From assembly GCA_937925715.1 (NCBI GenBank), contig CALAMG010000035.1, positions 8,314 to 72,313 of the forward strand: a stretch of 64,000 bases of DNA, given 5' to 3'. The translations under genes were made by a program, and so were the position numbers. Shown in pieces: positions 47,313 to 56,678 of the stretch. This DNA is from an uncultured Collinsella sp. (GTDB taxonomy: Bacteria; Actinomycetota; Coriobacteriia; Coriobacteriales; Coriobacteriaceae). Position 1 is the first letter of the stretch; every line of letters begins with the position of its first letter. The notes below the pieces were generated by a model. It made no database searches. It was not told the origin of the DNA and worked only from the letters and a program-made list of their open reading frames with translations.

Positions 47313-47345
47313 ATCGAGGCGCTCCGGAAAGGGCGCCTCGATTTG
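47313..47345 (+). terminator. Terminator after clpC
   Basis: ATCGAGGCGC (47313-47322) and GCGCCTCGAT (47333-47342) are followed by TTGTA. Confidence 0.8.
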
Positions 47346-47500
47346 TAGAGCTGCGGAAGTTGTGGCCGTTACGCTATACGGTCCACCGTTAGCCGATGAT
47401 GCGAGGGCGCTCGGCGTTTTCGACTGGTTTATGCACGCAAAGTCTGGGAATATACAAGTCGCATGTCTTACTGTCTAACCAGTTGCGCCAAGGAGGCACC

Positions 47501-48958
47501 ATGGACTACAAGATTACCGGCTACGAGCCCGCCCAGCTGTTCCATTTCTTTGAGGAGGTCAGCGCGATCCCCCGTGGGTCTGGCAACGAGAAAGGCATCA
47601 GCGATTTCCTGGTCGCGTTTGCCAAGGAGCGCGGTCTCGATGTGTATCAGGACGAGGTCTACAACGTCATCATTCGCAAGCCCGCATCTGCCGGCGCCGA
47701 GAATGCCCCGACCGTGATGCTGCAGGGCCACATCGACATGGTGTGCGACAAGCTGGGCTCCGTTGAGCACGACTTTACGACCGATGGTATCGACCTGGTC
47801 GTCAAGGACGGCGTCCTCACCGCTAACGGCACCACTCTGGGCGCCGACAACGGTATTGCCGTCGCTCTGATGCTCACTGTTCTCGATGATGATTCGATCG
47901 TTCACCCCGCCCTCGAGTGCGTATTCACCACCGACGAGGAGACTGGCCTGGTCGGCGCCGAGACGCTCGACAAGTCCCAGATTAGCGCCCGCACCATGAT
48001 TAACCTTGACTCCGAGGAAGAGGGCGTTGCCACCGTCAGCTGCGCCGGCGGCGTCGTCGTTACCTACACCTGCCCCATCGTGCGCGAGCACAAGACCGGT
48101 AGCACCCTCACGCTCGACATCTCCGGCCTGCTGGGCGGTCACTCCGGCAGCGATATCAACCTGGAGCGCGGCAACGGCAACCTCATCATGGCCCGCATCA
48201 TCGACCGCCTGATGGTTGCCGGCGAGCCCGCCATCGTTAGCTTTAACGGCGGCACCAAGGACAACGCCATCAACCGTGAGTGCAAGGCTGTTCTGGTCTA
48301 CGCCGACCACGCTGCCGCCGAGGCCGCGGCCCAGATCGCAAAGGGCATCATCGCCGACGTTACTGCCGAGCTCGAGGTCTTCGACCCCGGCTTTACCTGC
48401 ACGGTTGAGATTGCCGACAACGCTGAGGTCGAGGCCATGGACGAGAAGTCCGCACTTGCCCTTATTCGCGCTCTGCGTCTTGCCCCCAACGGTGTGATCC
48501 GCCGCAACGTCGCCACCGACGGCTCCGTCGAGGTTTCCTCCAACATCGGCGTGGTTGCCACCTCCGATGACGAGGTCAAGATCATGCTGTCCCCGCGCTC
48601 CTCGATCACCTCGCTGCAGAACGAGTTCAAGGACCGCCTGCAGACGCTGGCCGATGTCCTGGGATTCGACGCCAAGTTTGAGTTCGAGTATCCCGGCTGG
48701 AGCTATGCCGAGCATTCGCCGGTCCGCGACATCTTTGTCGAGAGCTATCGCGAGCTCTTTGGCTCCGAGCTGCGCATCGAGTCCATTCACGCCGGCCTTG
48801 AGTGCGGCCTGTTTGCCGAGGCCCTGCACGGCCTGGATGCCATCGCCGTGGGCCCGACGCTCTCCGATGTCCACACCCCGGACGAGAGCATGGAGCTCGC
48901 TTCTGCCGAGCGCTTCTACGAGCTGCTCATCGACGTCCTCAAGCGCCTTGCCGCGTAA
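47501..48958 (+). CDS. pepD: Aminoacyl-histidine dipeptidase (PepD-type, M20)
   Basis: ATG 47501 with AAGGAGG gives 485 residues. VSAIPRGSGNEKGISDFLVAFA, the metal-binding MLQGHIDMV, TTLGADNGIAVALML, TTDEETGLVGA and HAGLECGLF mark the PepD/M20C cytosolic dipeptidase family. It degrades a broad range of dipeptides. The gene stands alone between two terminators. Confidence 0.94.
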   Translation: MDYKITGYEPAQLFHFFEEVSAIPRGSGNEKGISDFLVAFAKERGLDVYQDEVYNVIIRKPASAGAENAPTVMLQGHIDMVCDKLGSVEHDFTTDGIDLVVKDGVLTANGTTLGADNGIAVALMLTVLDDDSIVHPALECVFTTDEETGLVGAETLDKSQISARTMINLDSEEEGVATVSCAGGVVVTYTCPIVREHKTGSTLTLDISGLLGGHSGSDINLERGNGNLIMARIIDRLMVAGEPAIVSFNGGTKDNAINRECKAVLVYADHAAAEAAAQIAKGIIADVTAELEVFDPGFTCTVEIADNAEVEAMDEKSALALIRALRLAPNGVIRRNVATDGSVEVSSNIGVVATSDDEVKIMLSPRSSITSLQNEFKDRLQTLADVLGFDAKFEFEYPGWSYAEHSPVRDIFVESYRELFGSELRIESIHAGLECGLFAEALHGLDAIAVGPTLSDVHTPDESMELASAERFYELLIDVLKRLAA

Positions 48959-49013
48959 AGGTTGCGCTAGCAGCAGTCCGAGTCACGTGCTAGCGGATTG
49001 CAAATGACATTAC

Positions 49014-49058
49014 GAGAGGGGGCATTCGAGCGTTTGCGACGGGTGCCCCCCCTCTTTT
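49014..49058. terminator. Terminator between pepD and the hipA gene
   Basis: GAGAGGGGGCA (49014-49024) pairs with TGCCCCCCCTC (49044-49054), then TTTTG. It lies between convergent genes. Confidence 0.7.
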
Positions 49059-49085
49059 GTTTGATAATTGCGAAATTACGGTCAC

Positions 49086-50390
49086 CTAGTCCATTTCTGC
49101 CCTGATGAGGTCGAGGGTGCGCTGGCAGTTTTCGCGGACGGGGCCGAGCATATGCTCGCGCAGGTCCGCCATGCCGGGCAGGTCGGCGTATTCGTCCATG
49201 ACCTCTTCCATGCAAATGGGCACCTCGTAGGCGAGGTCCATCATGGTCGCAAAGCAAAACTTCTCGGATAGCCCGGCATCGGTGAGTGCCGCCTCCAGCG
49301 CGGGGTCGCCCATACCGTGGTATCGGCGGATAGCGCCTGGACCGATGCGCCCCACACGATTTTCGCCGCCAACGCTCATGGCAAGGCGCGCCCGGCGGCG
49401 CATGCGCTCGTATGCCAGCCCCGATGCGACATCGTACATGGGTGCGAGCGCCGCGTTTGTGCCTTTGCCAAGGATGAGCGAGTAGTTTTTAGCGTGTGCG
49501 TCAGGCGCTCCGATAATGGCGTTATAGAACAACATATAGGTAAAAAGCACAAGATTCATGTGGTGGGGGACTGTGTTAATCAGTCGTTCTTGGATGTCTC
49601 GTGTAGTTGGTCCTCCGTCGGCGGTGTATTTCTGGATTGGCAATACACCGAGCGCCTGGCAAAAGTCCTCCTGATGCAGCCTTTCGATATTTCCGCTGCT
49701 ATTGACCATTCTGTCGTACCGTTCAACGACGAGCGCGGCTTCGTCTTCAAATGTGTAATAGGAGACGTTGGCAGTTGGAATGCCAACACGCCGAGCCGTT
49801 TTCATGCAGACGAATTCGTTTAAGGCCTGATGTTTGAACCCAACGACACCATTTTTGAAGATATGGGTAGTGGGGGATGACCCTAGACATTCGCACCATT
49901 GGCCATCATGCCAAGCTAGTGCAAATTTGCCTTGATTGCCGCCCAGGGACCAGCTTTCGTTGGAGCCCATCCATGTCTCTCTTTCGTCATCGCGAATTGC
50001 TTTGAGCTTGTGAGCGATTTGAGAATTGGTAAGCGGGCGGTATGCCGAGACCCTGCCGCGGGCGGCGTCTAATTGATCGGCTCGACAAAACTGAACGGCC
50101 CCCGCGCAGTCTAGACCGATATGGCACAAGAGGGCGACGGGGTTGTTGGATGCAACATCATGCTCGGTGGCAATAGCGCGACGCTGCTCTTGACTGTCGG
50201 GCAAAAGGCCAAATAGGAACGGGCGGACGATGCTATGGCCATACGTGCGATTGGAAAGCGGCATTGTTAGCGATAACGGTGCTCCGCGATAGGTTGGGAC
50301 GTATGCAAAGCTGCAGAGTCCATGCTCGTCTTGGCGGAGAGTGCCGGCGATTTCGCCACAAATGAGGGTCGCGAGCTCCATCTCTGCCAT
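49086..50390 (-). CDS. hipA: HipA-type serine/threonine kinase toxin
   Basis: The 434-residue protein has the HipA N-terminal subdomain (LSNRTYGHSIVRPFLFGLLPDS), the P-loop-like SLGGNQGKFAL (about residues 148-158), VERYDR, the catalytic loop GAPDAHAKNYSLIL (Asp297, Asn302) and MYDVASG. The serine of the SLGG loop is the counterpart of the E. coli autophosphorylation serine region. HipA kinases phosphorylate an aminoacyl-tRNA synthetase and cause dormancy. The ATG follows the hipB stop with no gap (TAAATG), so translation is coupled. Confidence 0.92.
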   Translation of the reverse strand: MAEMELATLICGEIAGTLRQDEHGLCSFAYVPTYRGAPLSLTMPLSNRTYGHSIVRPFLFGLLPDSQEQRRAIATEHDVASNNPVALLCHIGLDCAGAVQFCRADQLDAARGRVSAYRPLTNSQIAHKLKAIRDDERETWMGSNESWSLGGNQGKFALAWHDGQWCECLGSSPTTHIFKNGVVGFKHQALNEFVCMKTARRVGIPTANVSYYTFEDEAALVVERYDRMVNSSGNIERLHQEDFCQALGVLPIQKYTADGGPTTRDIQERLINTVPHHMNLVLFTYMLFYNAIIGAPDAHAKNYSLILGKGTNAALAPMYDVASGLAYERMRRRARLAMSVGGENRVGRIGPGAIRRYHGMGDPALEAALTDAGLSEKFCFATMMDLAYEVPICMEEVMDEYADLPGMADLREHMLGPVRENCQRTLDLIRAEMD

Positions 50391-50822
50391 TTATTTCACA
50401 ACCTTGCAGCCAAAGGAGAGGTTTGAAGTGCCGGAAAGGCCTTGCTCGGCTGCGATTTGGGCCAGCAAGGCACCATAGGAAGATGGCGTTCCTTGTCGAG
50501 TGGGTCGTCTGCCTGCGCTTGGCTTTGGCAGGGTATTCGAGTTCGCGATAGGGAGGTTCACTATCGTCGTCGGATGTTCGGAGGGCGATGCGATGGAGTC
50601 GTTATCGCTTTGCGCGAAGAGACCAATGCCGAGTGCGTTAAAGACGGTCAGCAACTTGTCGAGCCGAATGCCCGTGGCATCTCCCAGCTCGAGCGATGCG
50701 AGCAGGCGCTCCGAAACACCGGCCTTATTAGCGAGGGCGGCACGGGTGAGACCCTGAGCCTCGCGTGCCTGGCGCACGTAGATGCCAGCTTGGCGCGGTG
50801 TGGTGATGGGAAGGGTATCCAC
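50391..50822 (-). CDS. hipB: HipB-type antitoxin, XRE helix-turn-helix
   Basis: The 143-residue protein starts at GTG 50822, with AGGAG upstream. An XRE helix-turn-helix covers about residues 13-72 (YVRQAREAQGLTRAALANKAGVSERLLASLELGDATGIRLDKLLTVFNALG). A long polar tail follows, ending TSNLSFGCKVVK. It is longer than E. coli HipB (88 residues). It should bind the palindromes at 50838-50905 and hold the HipA toxin. Confidence 0.9.
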   Translation of the reverse strand: MDTLPITTPRQAGIYVRQAREAQGLTRAALANKAGVSERLLASLELGDATGIRLDKLLTVFNALGIGLFAQSDNDSIASPSEHPTTIVNLPIANSNTLPKPSAGRRPTRQGTPSSYGALLAQIAAEQGLSGTSNLSFGCKVVK

Positions 50823-50837
50823 GGCGATCTCCTAACG

Positions 50838-50905
50838 TGCAGACTTTTGCATCATAGTATGACATGCAAAAGTCTGCATGAAAAGGCCTCATGCAAAACT
50901 CTGCA
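50838..50905. promoter_or_regulatory. Three-copy HipB operator
   Basis: TGCAGACTTTTGCAT (50838-50852) and ATGCAAAAGTCTGCA (50864-50878) are perfect 15-bp inverted arms 11 bases apart. A third copy, ATGCAAAACTCTGCA (50891-50905), differs by one base. They sit 16 to 83 bases upstream of the hipB start. Confidence 0.8.
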
Positions 50906-50942
50906 TTAGGCCTCATCCGGACGTTTAGTTTTGAAGGGTGTT

Positions 50943-51521
50943 TTACAGCGCCAAAATCCCCAGATGCTCCAGCAAAATCTTGAGGCCGATGAGGACGAGC
51001 ACGACGCCACCCACGATGGTGGCGGGCTTTTCGTAGCGCGCGCCAAAGGTGTGGCCGATCGCTACGCCGGCAACGGAGAAGACAAAGGTCGTGATGCCAA
51101 TGAGCGACACGGCGGGAACGATATCGACCGAGAGCGCGGCAAACGAGATGCCCACGGCAAGCGCGTCAATCGAGGTGGCGATGGCAAGGATTAGATATTC
51201 GCCCAGGTCGATCTTTTCGGCATCCTTGCCGTCGCCTTCGTTCTCGTCCTCAGTAAAGGCTTCCCACAGCATCTTGCCGCCGATAAAGGCGAGCAGGATA
51301 AAGGCGATCCAGTGGTCGATGGGGCTGATGATGCCCATGAACTGGCTACCAAGGGCCCACCCAATTACGGGCATGCCGGCCTGGAAACCGCCAAAGAACA
51401 GGCCGAGTATCACGGCGACCTTAAGGTTGATCCTTTTCATGCCAAGGCCCTTGCAGATGGATACGGCAAAAGCGTCCATAGAAAGGCCGATAGCGAGCAA
51501 CACAAGCTCTGCGAGTCCCAT
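50943..51521 (-). CDS. mntP: Manganese efflux pump MntP
   Basis: The start at 51521 with GAGGGAG upstream gives 192 residues and six membrane segments. GLSMDAFAVSICKGLG and ATSIDALAVGISFAAL carry the conserved aspartates of the MntP/YebN family. An acidic loop (TEDENEGDGKDAEK) lies between helices 3 and 4. A manganese riboswitch precedes it, so it exports excess Mn2+. Confidence 0.95.
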   Translation of the reverse strand: MGLAELVLLAIGLSMDAFAVSICKGLGMKRINLKVAVILGLFFGGFQAGMPVIGWALGSQFMGIISPIDHWIAFILLAFIGGKMLWEAFTEDENEGDGKDAEKIDLGEYLILAIATSIDALAVGISFAALSVDIVPAVSLIGITTFVFSVAGVAIGHTFGARYEKPATIVGGVVLVLIGLKILLEHLGILAL

Positions 51522-51563
51522 AGTCTGGCTCCCTCTCTGCGGGCGGGCCCGCGTGTACCTCTT

Positions 51564-51706
51564 GGGGGAGTAACAAAAAAGACCCGTGGCGTACGCGTTG
51601 CGCGCACAGCCACGAGTCTCGTTCATTAAGGCAAGCCAGGCCGCATCGGCCAGTGTGTTGACTTGCCGCGCCACCGGAGGCGAACCCGATCACGCGACTA
51701 CTCCCT
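51564..51706 (-). promoter_or_regulatory. yybP-ykoY manganese riboswitch
   Basis: On the minus strand the element opens with GGGAGTAGTCGCGTGATCGG and includes the conserved AACGAGACTCGTGG. It closes with CCACGGGTC, a T tract and TTACTCCCCC, which pairs with the opening strand. The same layout precedes many mntP genes. A T run inside the 3' part could form the expression platform. Confidence 0.85.
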
Positions 51707-51867
51707 CATTTATGCGAATCCCGATGCTACCACATGAACAGCTGATTTGGGTTGGGCTCTCAGCTGTGTTCGCTCATTCTGTAAGCATCGGATTTCGCAA
51801 GCGCCGCAGGGACAAACCGTGAGAAACTATTTAGCGTTTATGGAGCGTATACGATGGGAGCGATGCC

Positions 51868-52935
51868 TTGGATAAGAACGAGCTGCAAAAGCGTATGGAA
51901 CAGGCCATCCGCCTGACGGCACCTGGTCAGCCGATCCGCACCGCCCTCGACATGATTATCGCCGGTCACCTGGGCGCCCTTATCTGCGTCGGCGACACCG
52001 AAAACGTGCTCGCTGCCGGTAACGACGGCTTCCCGCTCAACATTTCGTTTACCTCGAACCGCCTGTTCGAGCTTTCCAAGATGGACGGCGCCATCGTTAT
52101 CGATGGCGACCTCACCCAGATCCTGCGCGCCAACTTCCACCTCAATCCCGATCCCTCGCTCGCCACGAGTGAGACGGGCATGCGTCACCGTACTGCCGCT
52201 CGCATGTCGGTGCTCACCGATGCCATCGTGATCTCGGTTTCGGCTCGTCGCGCCGTCGTCAACGTGTACGTCCACGGCAAGAGCTACGAGATTCAGCCCG
52301 TCACCACCATCATGAGCTCGGTCAACCAGCTCGTCGCCACGCTCCAGACTACCCGTCAGTCGCTCGATCGCTCCCTGTTGCGCCTGACGGCCCTCGAGCT
52401 CGACGACTACGTCACACTCGCCGACATTACCGGTATTTTCTCGAGCTTCGAGATCATGCAGCAGGCAAAGACCGAGCTTAAGGATTGCATTGTCAAGCTG
52501 GGTAACCAGGGTAAGCTCGTGCAGATGCAGCTCGAGCAGCTCGCGGGCTCCAGCATGGATACCGAATACGACTTGATGATCCGCGACTACGCGAGCGATT
52601 CCTCTGAGGCCAACGCCGAGAAGATTCGCGCCGAGCTGAGCCGTATGACGCCTAAGGACCTGTCCGACCCGCAGCACGTGGCGGCAGTTCTGGGCTATGA
52701 CGACTTGGACGAGGACTCCGTCATGACGCCGCTGGGCCTGCGCACGCTTTCGCGCGTGTCCGTCGTGCGCGACGGCGTGGCCGAGAAGATCGTCGACGAG
52801 TACGGCTCGCTGCAGGAGCTCATGGACGACATCAGCGAGGATCCGGAGCGCTTGGGCGACTTTGGCGTCAACAACCCTGCCATTCTTGCGGACTCGCTGT
52901 ACCGCATGAAGGGCACCAAACAGGGGAACGCATAA
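51868..52935 (+). CDS. disA: DNA integrity scanning protein DisA, diadenylate cyclase
   Basis: The 355-residue protein starts at TTG 51868 with GGGAG upstream. The DAC domain has the DGA motif (KMDGAIVIDGDLTQILRANFHL) and the RHRTA motif (GMRHRTAARMSVLTDAIVIS). A helical linker and a C-terminal HhH-type domain follow. It makes cyclic di-AMP, which is tied to DNA integrity, potassium balance and the cell wall. The stop overlaps the ispD start (TAATG). Confidence 0.96.
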   Translation: MDKNELQKRMEQAIRLTAPGQPIRTALDMIIAGHLGALICVGDTENVLAAGNDGFPLNISFTSNRLFELSKMDGAIVIDGDLTQILRANFHLNPDPSLATSETGMRHRTAARMSVLTDAIVISVSARRAVVNVYVHGKSYEIQPVTTIMSSVNQLVATLQTTRQSLDRSLLRLTALELDDYVTLADITGIFSSFEIMQQAKTELKDCIVKLGNQGKLVQMQLEQLAGSSMDTEYDLMIRDYASDSSEANAEKIRAELSRMTPKDLSDPQHVAAVLGYDDLDEDSVMTPLGLRTLSRVSVVRDGVAEKIVDEYGSLQELMDDISEDPERLGDFGVNNPAILADSLYRMKGTKQGNA

Positions 52936-53663
52936 TGGCGCCCGTATGCGCCGTGGTCGTTGCCGGCGGCAGCGGCCAGCGCTTTGGAAATCCCGGCGGC
53001 AAGCAGCTCGTTAATGTGGCGGGCCGTCCGCTCATGAGCTGGTCCATCCGCGCGTTCGATCGTAGCGATAAGGTCGGCCATATCGTCGTGGTTTGCCCTG
53101 CCGAGCGCCGTGTCGAGATGCGCCGCCTGGCCATTGACCCGTTTGACTATGACACGCCCATCAGCTTTGCCGATGCCGGCGATACCCGTCAGGATTCCAC
53201 CCGTGCCGGCGTGCATGCGGTTCCGGCGGGTTTCGAATATGTCGCCATCCACGACGGCGCTCGTCCGCTCATTACGACCGAGGCCATCGACCACGCTATC
53301 GACGTGCTCGTGAGCGACCGTGCCCTCGACGGTGTCGTGTGCGGTCAGCCCGCGATCGACACGCTCAAGATCGTTGACGGCGATAATATCGTCGAGACGC
53401 CGCCGCGTGAGCTCTACTGGGCAGCGCAGACGCCGCAGATCTTTAGCGTCGATGCTATGAAGCGCGCCCACGCTGCAGCCATTGCCGAGGGCTTTATCGG
53501 TACCGATGATTCGTCGCTGGTCGAGCGCATGGGTGGGCGCGTCCGCTGCGTCCAGAGCCTACGCGATAACCTTAAGGTGACGGTGCCCGAGGACCTGCGT
53601 CCCGTAACCGCGATTCTGCTTGGCCGCATGGCCGAGGGAGAGGACCTTCCCCATGTTCAGTAA
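52935..53663 (+). CDS. ispD: 2-C-methyl-D-erythritol 4-phosphate cytidylyltransferase
   Basis: The 242-residue protein has VVVAGGSGQRFGNPGGKQ, IHDGARPLITTEAI and AAQTPQIFSVDAMKRAH, the standard IspD motifs. It overlaps disA by one base and ispF by 11 bases. It performs the CTP-dependent step of isoprenoid synthesis. Confidence 0.95.
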   Translation: MAPVCAVVVAGGSGQRFGNPGGKQLVNVAGRPLMSWSIRAFDRSDKVGHIVVVCPAERRVEMRRLAIDPFDYDTPISFADAGDTRQDSTRAGVHAVPAGFEYVAIHDGARPLITTEAIDHAIDVLVSDRALDGVVCGQPAIDTLKIVDGDNIVETPPRELYWAAQTPQIFSVDAMKRAHAAAIAEGFIGTDDSSLVERMGGRVRCVQSLRDNLKVTVPEDLRPVTAILLGRMAEGEDLPHVQ

Positions 53664-54147
53664 CCTGCGCATTGGCCATGGCTACGACGTTCACCGTCTG
53701 GTGGAGGGGCGTCGATGTATCATCGGCGGTGTCGACATTCCCTACGAGCGCGGCCTGCTGGGCCACTCGGATGCCGATGTGCTCGCGCACGCCTTGGCCG
53801 ACGCCATTCTGGGCGCCTGCCGTGGGGGAGACATCGGCAAGCTATTCCCCGACACCGATCCCGCCTACGAGGGTGCCGATTCGATGGTGCTGCTTGCCCG
53901 CGTGATGGACTATGCGCGTGAGCTGGGCTTTGAGTTTGTCGATGCCGATTGCACCATTGCCTGCCAGCAGCCTAAGATCACCCCGCATCGCGATGCCATG
54001 CGCGCCAACCTTGCCCATGCCCTGGGCGTTGACGTCGAAAACGTGGGCGTCGCCGCCACTACGACCGAAAAGCTCGGTTGGGAAGGCCAGGGCGAGGGAA
54101 TCGGCGCCTGGGCCGTCTGCCTGCTACAGAAAACCGTTAAGGAGTAA
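53653..54147 (+). CDS. ispF: 2-C-methyl-D-erythritol 2,4-cyclodiphosphate synthase
   Basis: The ATG at 53653 lies inside the end of ispD and gives 164 residues, the family length. RIGHGYDVHRLVEG and GLLGHSDADVLAHALADAILGA supply the zinc ligands, and TTEKLGWEGQGEGIGA ends the fold. An earlier in-frame start (TTG 53620) would add unrelated residues. Confidence 0.95.
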   Translation: MFSNLRIGHGYDVHRLVEGRRCIIGGVDIPYERGLLGHSDADVLAHALADAILGACRGGDIGKLFPDTDPAYEGADSMVLLARVMDYARELGFEFVDADCTIACQQPKITPHRDAMRANLAHALGVDVENVGVAATTTEKLGWEGQGEGIGAWAVCLLQKTVKE

Positions 54148-54150
54148 CGA

Positions 54151-55617
54151 ATGCGTATCTACAACAGCGCTACCCATAAAAAGGAAGAGTTCCAGCCCAT
54201 CGAGTCCGGCAAGGTCCGCATGTACGTGTGCGGCCCCACGGTCTACGACAACATCCACATCGGCAATGCCCGCACGTTCATCAGCTTCGATGTGATTCGA
54301 CGCTGGCTCATCGCGAGCGGCTACGAGGTCACGTTCGCCCAGAACCTCACCGATGTCGACGACAAGATCATCAAGCGCGCCAACGAGCAGGGCCGCACTG
54401 CCGCCGAGGTCGCGACGGAGTTCTCCGACAAGTTCATCGGCGTCATGCGCGCCGCCAACGTGCTCGATCCCGATGTGCGCCCCCGCGCCACCAAGGAGAT
54501 CGGCCCCATGATTGCCATGATCAAGACGCTTATCGAGCAGGGCCACGCCTACGCCGCCGATAACGGCGACGTGTACTTTGCCGTGCGCAGCGATCCCAAC
54601 TATGGTCAGGTCTCGGGCCGCAACATCGACGACCTTATGGTGGGTGCGCGCATCGAGGAGAACGAGGACAAGAACGACCCGCTCGACTTTGCCCTGTGGA
54701 AGGCCGCCAAGCCCGGCGAGCCCAGCTGGCCGAGCCCCTGGGGCGAGGGCCGTCCCGGTTGGCACACCGAGTGCGCCGCCATGGTACACCGCTACCTGGG
54801 CACCCCGATTGACATCCACGGCGGCGGCTCCGACCTTGCCTTCCCGCATCACGAGAACGAGCGCGCCCAGGCCACCTGCGCCTGGCACCAGGGCTTCTCC
54901 AACACCTGGATGCACACGGGCATGCTGCTGGTTGACGGCGAGAAGATGTCCAAGTCGCTCGGAAACTTCTTTACGCTGGCCGAGGTGCTCGAGCAGCACT
55001 CTGCCGCGGCCCTGCGCCTGTTGATGCTGCAGACGAGCTATCGCTCGCCGCTCGACTTTTCTTGGGAGCGCCTGGAGGGTGCCGAGAACTCGCTCACGCG
55101 TATTGCCGGTACGGTCGAGAATCTGCGCTGGGCCGCGAACCATGCGACGGCCGATGCCGATGAGGCAGCATCCGAGGCGTTTGCCGCCAAGGCCGCCGAG
55201 ACCCGTGCCACCTTTAAGGAGTGCATGGACGACGACTTTAACACCGCTGGTGCCATGGGTGCCGTCTTTGGCTTTGTGACCGAGTGCAACCAGTACCTGG
55301 AGCAGGCGGGCGACGCTGCCGACAAGGCCGCTGCGCTTGCCGCCGCCGACACGCTGGCCGAGCTGCTCGATACGTTTGGTGTTGAGCTTCCCGAGCCCAA
55401 GGTCGAGCTGCCGCTGGGTCTGCTGGGTGTTGCCGCCGGTCTGGTTGCCTATACGGGCGACGACGTGGACGAGGCTGCTGCCAAGATTCTCGAGGCCCGC
55501 GCCGAGGCCCGTGCCGCCAAGAACTGGGATCTGGCCGACGCCATCCGCGACCAGCTCAAGGACCTGGGCCTCACCATTGAGGATACTGCCGCGGGCACCC
55601 GTATTAAGACTCTCTAG
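54151..55617 (+). CDS. cysS: Cysteinyl-tRNA synthetase
   Basis: The 488-residue class I enzyme has YVCGPTVYDNIHIGNARTF (HIGH), the zinc ligand region GRPGWHTECAAM and HGGGSDLAFPHHENERAQ, and KMSKS in GEKMSKSLGN. The C-terminal DALR-type helical domain completes it. It starts three bases after ispF in the same operon. Confidence 0.96.
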   Translation: MRIYNSATHKKEEFQPIESGKVRMYVCGPTVYDNIHIGNARTFISFDVIRRWLIASGYEVTFAQNLTDVDDKIIKRANEQGRTAAEVATEFSDKFIGVMRAANVLDPDVRPRATKEIGPMIAMIKTLIEQGHAYAADNGDVYFAVRSDPNYGQVSGRNIDDLMVGARIEENEDKNDPLDFALWKAAKPGEPSWPSPWGEGRPGWHTECAAMVHRYLGTPIDIHGGGSDLAFPHHENERAQATCAWHQGFSNTWMHTGMLLVDGEKMSKSLGNFFTLAEVLEQHSAAALRLLMLQTSYRSPLDFSWERLEGAENSLTRIAGTVENLRWAANHATADADEAASEAFAAKAAETRATFKECMDDDFNTAGAMGAVFGFVTECNQYLEQAGDAADKAAALAAADTLAELLDTFGVELPEPKVELPLGLLGVAAGLVAYTGDDVDEAAAKILEARAEARAAKNWDLADAIRDQLKDLGLTIEDTAAGTRIKTL

Positions 55618-55760
55618 TATTTGTCGACCGTTCGAGGTGCGGCAGATTGCCTTGAAAGAGGAGGGCATAGACCTGGTGGTCATGCCCGACGATTGAAAGG
55701 CAAGGTGCCGTGGCTCGGACGGTCGATTCTTGTTCGTTATCTATTTAAGGAGGCCGTCTT

Positions 55761-56675
55761 ATGGCCGACAATCGCAAGCGTGCGCCTCGTGGCGGCAAGC
55801 AAGCTGCTTCTGGCTCGCGTCCGATTCGCCGCAATGACCGCGCTGCCGCTCCCAAGGGCCAGCGCGATCGCACCCAGGCCGCACGTCCGCAGCGCGATCG
55901 CAACCGCGACGCTGTCCAGGCTCCCAAGGGCGAGTTTATCGAAGGTCGTCGTGCTGCCGCCGAGGCGCTACGCACTGGTTTTCCCATCAAGTGCGCACTT
56001 ATTGCCGAGGGCGGGGAGCGCGATGCCGCCTTGTCGCGCCTGGTCGACGACCTCAACGCCGCGGGTGTCCGCATTAAGTATGTGCCGCGCGCGCAGCTCG
56101 ATGCCCTGTCGAGCCATGGCGCTCACCAGGGCATTGCGCTCGAGGTGGGCAACTTTCCCTATGCCGATGTTGCCGATATCCTCGACCGCGCGGGTGACGG
56201 CCCGGCACTTGTCGTGGTGCTCGACCATGTGACCGACGACGGCAACTTTGGCGCCATCGTGCGCTCTGCCGAGGTCGTGGGCGCGGCGGGCGTCGTCATT
56301 GCCAACAAGCGTGCCGCCGGTGTGACCGTCGGCAGCTACAAGACTTCTGCCGGCGCCGTCATGCATCTGCCCATCGCACAGGTTCCCAATATCGCCCGTG
56401 CACTCGACGACCTCAAGGCCGCCGGCTTTTGGGTGGGTGGAGCCTCCGAGCACGCCGAGGGCAGTTGCTGGGACGCCCCCTTCGAGGGCCGCGTTGCGCT
56501 CGTCATGGGTTCCGAGGGCGACGGCATCTCGCGCCTGGTGCTCGAGAAATGTGACTTTTTAACCAAGCTTCCCCAGCGCGGCATGACCGAGAGCCTCAAT
56601 GTTGCCCAGGCGACCACGGCGCTGTGCTTTGAGTGGCTGCGCCGCAACGCCGGCGAGCTTATGAGGGAGGAGTAG
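55761..56675 (+). CDS. rlmB: 23S rRNA 2'-O-ribose methyltransferase, RlmB/TrmH type
   Basis: The 304-residue protein has a basic disordered N-terminal tail (residues 1-55), then the substrate-binding domain (EGRRAAAEALRTGFPIKCALIAEGG). The SPOUT knot follows with LDHVTDDGNFGAIVRSAEVVGAAGVV, VMGSEGDGISRLV and VAQATTALCFEWLRR. It modifies 23S rRNA G2251 or a similar site. AAGGAGG precedes the ATG. Confidence 0.93.
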   Translation: MADNRKRAPRGGKQAASGSRPIRRNDRAAAPKGQRDRTQAARPQRDRNRDAVQAPKGEFIEGRRAAAEALRTGFPIKCALIAEGGERDAALSRLVDDLNAAGVRIKYVPRAQLDALSSHGAHQGIALEVGNFPYADVADILDRAGDGPALVVVLDHVTDDGNFGAIVRSAEVVGAAGVVIANKRAAGVTVGSYKTSAGAVMHLPIAQVPNIARALDDLKAAGFWVGGASEHAEGSCWDAPFEGRVALVMGSEGDGISRLVLEKCDFLTKLPQRGMTESLNVAQATTALCFEWLRRNAGELMREE

Positions 56676-56678
56676 CGC

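Noticed and set aside
44716..47313. Long minus-strand open frame opposite clpC
   Set aside because: It is an antisense shadow caused by codon bias; the plus strand carries all ClpC motifs.
55633..55696. Short GTG frame between cysS and rlmB ending VVMPDD
   Set aside because: At about 20 codons, with no good ribosome-binding site or recognised family, it may be chance.
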